Shown here piece after piece: positions 62,099-64,000 of a DNA stretch of 64,000 nucleotides. The DNA comes from JBAVVD01 sp049697115 (GTDB taxonomy: Bacteria; Acidobacteriota; Aminicenantia; Aminicenantales; UBA4085), in assembly GCA_049697115.1 (NCBI GenBank), contig JBAVVD010000009.1, forward strand, positions 124,001-188,000, given 5' to 3'. Every line of letters begins with the position of its first letter. The first letter of the stretch is position 1. A model generated the notes under the pieces. The model made no database searches. It was not told the origin of the DNA and saw nothing but the letters and a program-made list of their open reading frames with translations. The position numbers were made by a program, and so were the translations under genes.

Positions 62099-62807
62099 CG
62101 TTCTTGTCATCGATGATGAACGGCTGGCCCGCAAAGATTTGATCTCCCTTCTCAGTGCCTATGATCAAATGACGGTTATCGGAGAAGCCGATGACGTTCC
62201 TTCAGCCATTAAAGCCATCCAAACGCTGAATCCAGATGTGATCTTTCTGGACATTCAGATGCCGGGTGATTCCGGATTCGACCTGCTGGAAAAAACCAAT
62301 GTGGATGCCCATATCATTTTTGTCACAGCCTATGATGAATACGCCATCCGGGCCTTTGAGGTCAATGCCCTGGACTATCTGCTCAAACCGGTCAATCCCG
62401 ATCGTTTGGCGAAAGCCCTTGAAAAGCTGGAGAACCAAGAACTGGATATGCCGGCGAGGATCCGAAAGCTCAATTATGATGATCGACTGTTCGTGATGCT
62501 GGGCAAGCATTTCAAATTTTTAAAGGTCAACACCATTCTGAACATCAGTGCCGCCGGAGATTACTCCGAGGTGATGACCTCTGACGGAACCAGAGGCCTG
62601 ACGCTCAAATCCATGAAGGAATGGGAAACCCGGCTTCCGATTCAGAATTTTATCCGGATCCACCGTTCAACAATCATCAACATGGAATTCATAGAAAGGA
62701 TTGAGGAGTGGTTCAACTACTCTTTCAGAGTCTACATCAAAGGAGTTGAGGAACCGCATGTGATCAGCCGCCGGTACGCGGCCAAGCTGAAGGAAAGGCT
62801 CGGCTGA
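62082..62807 (+). CDS. LytTR-family response regulator
   Basis: 241 residues. Receiver domain: VLVIDDERLARKDL, phosphoacceptor D57 in FLDIQMPGDSGFDLL, TAYDEYAIRAFE, LLKPVNPDRL (Lys). The C-terminal LytTR DNA-binding domain runs from about residue 145 (FLKVNTILNISAAGDYSEVM, FIRIHRSTIINMEFIERIEE). It starts at an ATG with an AGGAG SD inside the kinase gene; the longer frame to 61926 is a shadow. It would bind tandem LytTR sites; candidate sites lie before the operon. Confidence 0.95.
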   Translation: MKKTYNVLVIDDERLARKDLISLLSAYDQMTVIGEADDVPSAIKAIQTLNPDVIFLDIQMPGDSGFDLLEKTNVDAHIIFVTAYDEYAIRAFEVNALDYLLKPVNPDRLAKALEKLENQELDMPARIRKLNYDDRLFVMLGKHFKFLKVNTILNISAAGDYSEVMTSDGTRGLTLKSMKEWETRLPIQNFIRIHRSTIINMEFIERIEEWFNYSFRVYIKGVEEPHVISRRYAAKLKERLG

Positions 62808-62948
62808 TTGAGCCGGCCCGCCTCAAATGAATCAAGCTGGATTATTCATAAATCCTGGTATTTTTGACTTCTGTCGAAAATTTTGAAGATCAACGAATAC
62901 ACGTTTCCCGAGCCGCTGACGATGTACCACCAGTTGCGAATGGTTTTG

Positions 62949-64000
62949 TTACTTTGGGCTCCGCTTAAAAGCGATGATTCGGTTGTCGGCTAGAGTCGGG
63001 ACGATCAGCAGGTTTTCCCCCGCGACATAGGCGAAATTCGCGCAGTACTGTTTCGGCGCGGTGGAATCCAGCAGGAGTGATATTTGACCTTCCGGACGCA
63101 CCAGAAAGATTTTGCCGTTGAAATCGGAGACCAGGATATTTCCGTTCTCGTCCGTCTCGATACCGTCGACGATGGCTCCTGGGCTCAGTTGGACAACTGT
63201 CCGGATTTCCCCGGTTTTCAAGTCGATCGATCTGAGGCTTGCATCCAGTGAAAAACCCACATACAGTTTTCCGTCACTGTAGTGGAGACCGTTGATCTGA
63301 ACGAGTTCACTCCCGCTTTTCCATGTCGAAAATTGGCCGTTGCTGAATTTCAGGATTTGACCTTTCCGCCCGTCGGAGATGTAGAGATTGCCCTCGCTGT
63401 CCGCGGCAATGTCGTTCATGAATCCGGGAGACGGAGCCGCGTGCTTTTTGACGATTTGACCGGATGGGATATCGACCTCGACAAGATTGGCCCTTTCCAC
63501 AACGAAGAGCTTATCCTGGTAGATGGCCATGCCGGTCGGTTGAATCAGCCCCTTAATCCATTCGAACTCTTCGATTTCACCGTCCAGACTGACCTTGGAA
63601 ATGAATTGGGCTCCGTCAGTGTAGAGGTTAGAGACATAGAGAACATTACGGGCCTTATCATACAGCACAGTTTCTGGATAGCTGAGTTTGTTGGACAACT
63701 CCCAGAGCTTTGTCAGGCTTTTGTCCAGGTAGACGGCGTCTCCCACCCGGCACATGAATCCCCAGCCGCCCATGGACTCAGCCAGCAACAGAAGAAGCTC
63801 ATTGTCCCCTTTTTTTAACGGCAGATAAACCGAATCAAACAAACCGACCCGTCCTTGAAAGAACGGATCCCTCAACTGATAGAGATTGAGGCCATAAAAA
63901 AGCAGCCGCCCGTTCAGAAATATGCTGACCACATCACTGTAGCCGAACTGCAGTTCCATTGATTTTTCCTCTCCGGCATGGATCCTGGTTCTGGCCATCA
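62949..64000 (-). CDS. SMP-30/NHL-like beta-propeller protein, 5' end beyond window
   Basis: The visible part has 349 or more residues and runs off the window edge, so the true start is not seen. Residues at the visible N-terminus (VSIFLNGRLLFYGLNLYQLR, FQGRVGLFDSVYLPLKKGDN) look like a jelly-roll or galactose-binding-type domain. The rest is a propeller with blades such as YPETVLYDKARNVLYVSNLY, MNDIAADSEGNLYISDGRKG and IVDGIETDENGNILVSDFNG, as in SMP-30/gluconolactonase and NHL proteins. Substrate binding is inferred; many such proteins are periplasmic lactonases or sensors. Confidence 0.85.
   Translation of the reverse strand, partial: MARTRIHAGEEKSMELQFGYSDVVSIFLNGRLLFYGLNLYQLRDPFFQGRVGLFDSVYLPLKKGDNELLLLLAESMGGWGFMCRVGDAVYLDKSLTKLWELSNKLSYPETVLYDKARNVLYVSNLYTDGAQFISKVSLDGEIEEFEWIKGLIQPTGMAIYQDKLFVVERANLVEVDIPSGQIVKKHAAPSPGFMNDIAADSEGNLYISDGRKGQILKFSNGQFSTWKSGSELVQINGLHYSDGKLYVGFSLDASLRSIDLKTGEIRTVVQLSPGAIVDGIETDENGNILVSDFNGKIFLVRPEGQISLLLDSTAPKQYCANFAYVAGENLLIVPTLADNRIIAFKRSPK

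Noticed and set aside
1..64000. CRISPR arrays or rRNA genes
   Set aside because: No regularly spaced identical repeats and no rRNA-like sequence were noticed on reading both strands.

Overview
The window looks like a chromosome segment from a Gram-negative bacterium. It encodes a TonB-dependent receptor, a TonB protein, LolA/LolCDE-like factors, outer-membrane barrel proteins, lipoprotein signals and an exported alanine racemase. The mix of a eukaryote-type kinase fused to TPRs, LytS/LytTR signalling, FtsX-type ABC clusters, a VKOR-DsbA fusion and many secreted hypotheticals resembles Candidatus Aminicenantes or a related Acidobacteriota lineage. That placement is inferred from gene content, not from a marker gene. 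Start codons were chosen by Shine-Dalgarno (SD) motifs and signal peptides, and several differ from the longest open frame.

Layout. 1-1.3 kb: the cut 3' end of an SBBP-repeat gene abutting a decayed IS91-type transposase. 1.4-9.8 kb: exported M55 D-aminopeptidase, secreted TPR protein, TonB-dependent receptor, HD and beta-propeller proteins, rarA. 9.9-12.4 kb: an AT-rich insert with its own consensus promoter, encoding a trypsin-fold protease without a signal peptide and an exported, possibly outer-membrane, protein of unknown family. 12.5-15.7 kb: a Ser/Thr kinase-TPR gene split by a one-base frameshift. 15.9-21.5 kb: C45/AAT-like lipoprotein, MerR regulator, tRNA-Pro(GGG), surE (apparently starting at ATT), a DedA/VTT membrane protein, a radical SAM activase-like enzyme, a DUF3014 protein.

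21.5-29.7 kb: a DUF4097-like lipoprotein, a five-gene envelope operon (LolA-like protein, two FtsX permeases, ATPase, outer-membrane barrel), and a divergent ECF sigma/anti-sigma/TonB operon. 29.8-44 kb: ABC-F ATPase, P2-type cation ATPase, tRNA-Pro(CGG), DUF362 ferredoxin, class V aminotransferase, Tat-type alanine racemase, PilX-like protein, VIT/VWA protein, HAD hydrolase, M14-like deacylase. A repeated element of about 55-60 bp sits about 30 bp upstream of the predicted promoters of both the racemase and the pilX-like gene.

44-64 kb: a small membrane protein, a secreted hypothetical and a 1292-residue NtrY-like kinase in one operon; flavodoxin; acyl-CoA dehydrogenase-meaB-epimerase; a GC-richer ABC exporter pair; acylphosphatase; VKOR-DsbA; thiD; two secreted proteins; tandem LytS-like kinases with one LytTR regulator; and a beta-propeller protein cut by the window end. 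The main themes are envelope maintenance, D-amino-acid or peptide turnover in the periplasm, and signal transduction. No CRISPR array, rRNA or intact mobile element was seen.
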